A DNA stretch of 64,000 nt from Chroococcidiopsis thermalis PCC 7203. GTDB lineage: Bacteria > Cyanobacteriota > Cyanobacteriia > Cyanobacteriales > Chroococcidiopsidaceae. The stretch is taken from positions 1,662,336 through 1,726,335 of the forward strand of contig NC_019695.1 in assembly GCF_000317125.1 (NCBI RefSeq), given 5' to 3'. Under the pieces are notes generated by a model, which saw nothing but the letters and a program-made list of their open reading frames with translations, was not told the origin of the DNA and ran no database searches. Every line of letters starts with the position of its first letter. Positions within the stretch are counted from its first letter, which is position 1. The translations under genes were made by a program, and so were the position numbers. Shown here piece after piece: positions 62,635-64,000 of the stretch.

Positions 62635-63360
62635 TTAGAAGAAAGCTGGTTGATGGCGAATCAAGTTGAAAAACTCTTCGCGGGTTTTTTGCTCGTCCTG
62701 GAATACTCCAAGCATGGCACTCGTAACAGTCCAAGAACCAGGTTTTTGCACCCCACGCATTACCATACACATATGGGTTGCTTCCATAACCACTGCTACG
62801 CCTTGAGGGTCTAAAATTTCCTGTACTGCTTCAGCAATTTGGCGCGTCAGTCGTTCTTGTACTTGCAAGCGGCGGGAGTACATCTCGACAATTCGAGCTA
62901 GCTTGCTCAGACCCACCACTTTTTGATTGGGAATATAGGCTACGTGCGCTCTACCCATAAAAGGCAGCATATGATGCTCGCACAAGCTGAAAAAGTTGAT
63001 ATCGCGCACGAGTACCATCTCGTTATGACCTTCATCAAAAATGGCTCCGTTGACGAGTTCTTCTAAAGATTGACTGTAGCCACTGGTGAGAAACCGCATG
63101 GCTTCCGCAACACGCTTAGGAGTTTTCAACAAACCTTCTCGCTCTGGATCTTCGCCTACACCGATCAAGAGGGCGCGTACAGCCTCCATCATCGACTCGT
63201 GGGCTTCTGCTTCGGTAGGAGTCTGTAAGTTTGGTTTTTGACCGTTGTGGGTGTTGCGGTCTGGTCGGGATTGAATCGCCTCCACCAGATCGGAATTCAA
63301 AGGCGATGATTGAAAGCGATTGGTAGAACCATTAGAACCGTTAGAAGCAGCAATAGTCAT
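62635..63360 (-). CDS. folE: GTP cyclohydrolase I
   Basis: Converts GTP to dihydroneopterin triphosphate, the first step to folate and pterins. 241 aa with a Ser/Asn-rich N-terminal tail of about 50 residues. Zinc ligands Cys127 and His130 ([10 protein letters not shown]) and Cys198 ([10 protein letters not shown]), GTP-contact [23 protein letters not shown], and substrate-binding [14 protein letters not shown]. It starts with ATG at 63360. It is a single gene with its own terminator at 62455-62490. Confidence 0.97.
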   Translation of the reverse strand: MTIAASNGSNGSTNRFQSSPLNSDLVEAIQSRPDRNTHNGQKPNLQTPTEAEAHESMMEAVRALLIGVGEDPEREGLLKTPKRVAEAMRFLTSGYSQSLEELVNGAIFDEGHNEMVLVRDINFFSLCEHHMLPFMGRAHVAYIPNQKVVGLSKLARIVEMYSRRLQVQERLTRQIAEAVQEILDPQGVAVVMEATHMCMVMRGVQKPGSWTVTSAMLGVFQDEQKTREEFFNLIRHQPAFF

Positions 63361-63384
63361 GGTGTATGTCTCAGATAAAGTTTA

Positions 63385-63428
63385 ACAATGGTTATTGGTC
63401 ATTAGTCATTGGTCATTAGCCATGAGTT
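63385..63428. repeat. Heptamer tract (ggtcatt / agtcatt)
   Basis: Four imperfect units between folE and the dehydrogenase gene. Further acaaatg/acaaata units lie at about 63550-63570. Confidence 0.75.
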
Positions 63429-63572
63429 AGCAGGAAGTGGAAAGTTAACCAGTGACAACGGGTAGACTGTCCAACTTTGAGAATCTAAAACCACAAGCTA
63501 TATTTCTAATTGCTTGTGGATATCGTAGACGCTTCGATAGCATTCACTTACAAATGACAAATAACAAATGAC

Positions 63573-64000
63573 TTATAGAGCGCCACCACCGGGCATGAGA
63601 GTTAATTCGGCGATCGCGGCTGGTGTTGGTAATAAGGCTGTATGTACGATTGACTGAGCGACAATTTCTGGTGTCAGCATGGCATTACGGTCAAAGTTAT
63701 GCTGAACTGTTTCGCTGTCCCAAAGTTCTGTATTCACAGCACCAGGACAGATGGTGGTGACGCGAATACCGCGAGCGCTTTCCTCTGCTGCTAGGGTCTT
63801 GGATAGGGCAATCAAACCAGCTTTGCTGACGGAATAAGCTCCCCAGTTGGGGAAGGGAGTTTGTCCGGCGATGGAAGCAACGTTAATAATTGTACCGGAG
63901 CCGCGCTGGTGCATTGTGGGTAAAACTGCCAAGATGCACCCAAACACGCTAGTTAGGTTTAAATCTATCACTTTTTGCCAGTCAGGCAGAGGCGTAGCAC
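63573..64000 (-). CDS. Short-chain dehydrogenase/reductase, 5' part outside the window
   Basis: C-terminal about 142 residues of an SDR NAD(P)-dependent oxidoreductase. The frame is open to the window end and reads ATPLPDWQKVIDLNLTSVFG, so a GTG at 63971 is internal, not the start. It has the catalytic Ser in INVASIAG, Tyr-x3-Lys in WGAYSVSKAGLIALSK, and the PG motif ICPGAVNTELW. The nucleotide-binding TGxxxGxG part is missing because of the edge. The substrate cannot be told. It follows folE's upstream side with a repeat-rich gap. Confidence 0.88.
   Translation of the reverse strand, partial: ATPLPDWQKVIDLNLTSVFGCILAVLPTMHQRGSGTIINVASIAGQTPFPNWGAYSVSKAGLIALSKTLAAEESARGIRVTTICPGAVNTELWDSETVQHNFDRNAMLTPEIVAQSIVHTALLPTPAAIAELTLMPGGGAL

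Overview
The window comes from a cyanobacterium. Many genes belong to families restricted to, or typical of, cyanobacteria and plastids: DUF3155, DUF3611, DUF3598, a Ycf23/DUF561 protein, a Ycf29/Rre1-type response regulator, a Hik2/CSK-type sensor kinase, a CCB-type cytochrome b6f assembly factor and an SLH-OprB iron porin. The HIP1 octamer GCGATCGC is scattered throughout. Short tandem 7-mers and 9-mers fill most gaps, as in the STRR sequences of filamentous and Chroococcidiopsis-like cyanobacteria. I cannot name the species. I see no rRNA, tRNA, CRISPR array, intact insertion sequence or prophage.

Layout. 1-12.2 kb: housekeeping genes (serS-rseP-nth, rimM, valine-pyruvate aminotransferase, GNAT, PsiE-like) with a PadR regulator, the CCB-like protein, DUF3155, a GAF histidine kinase and an FAD oxidoreductase. 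12.6-27.5 kb: a dense carbohydrate block with glucan phosphorylase, TreY, TreZ, GlgX, MalQ and a TreS-maltokinase fusion, linking glycogen, maltodextrin and trehalose metabolism. 27.8-35.3 kb: a large one-pass membrane protein, a FetB-like permease, a sugar-type aminotransferase, Ycf23 and a ten-repeat TPR protein. 35.7-39.7 kb: four type IV pilin-like genes. 40-48.7 kb: DUF3598, signal peptidase I, the iron porin, a flavin monooxygenase-like gene behind a Fur box, DUF58, DUF2157 and a tryptophan 2,3-dioxygenase-like protein. 48.9-56.6 kb: an M14 carboxypeptidase, an exported phosphodiesterase, YchF and small exported or hypothetical proteins. 56.7-64 kb: smpB, the Rre1-like regulator, a low-Mr phosphatase, ybaB, murC-murB, folE and a short-chain dehydrogenase cut by the window end.

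How genes work together. Phosphorylase, debranching enzyme and 4-alpha-glucanotransferase can supply maltodextrin to TreY/TreZ, which make trehalose. TreS-Mak can turn trehalose into maltose and then maltose-1-phosphate. Such a set fits an organism that stores and mobilises trehalose under drying or salt stress (inference). The Hik2-like kinase and the Rre1-like regulator lie 50 kb apart but belong to families reported as partners.

The most unusual feature is the repeat load. Heptamer and nonamer tracts, a roughly 95 bp palindromic element and terminator-like palindromes occupy most gaps. They also run into reading frames: in-frame insertions in rimM, in treS-mak and in the aminotransferase, and repeat-derived C-termini in several genes. 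Separately, a 51 bp element with constant internal spacing lies upstream of both pilin transcription units.
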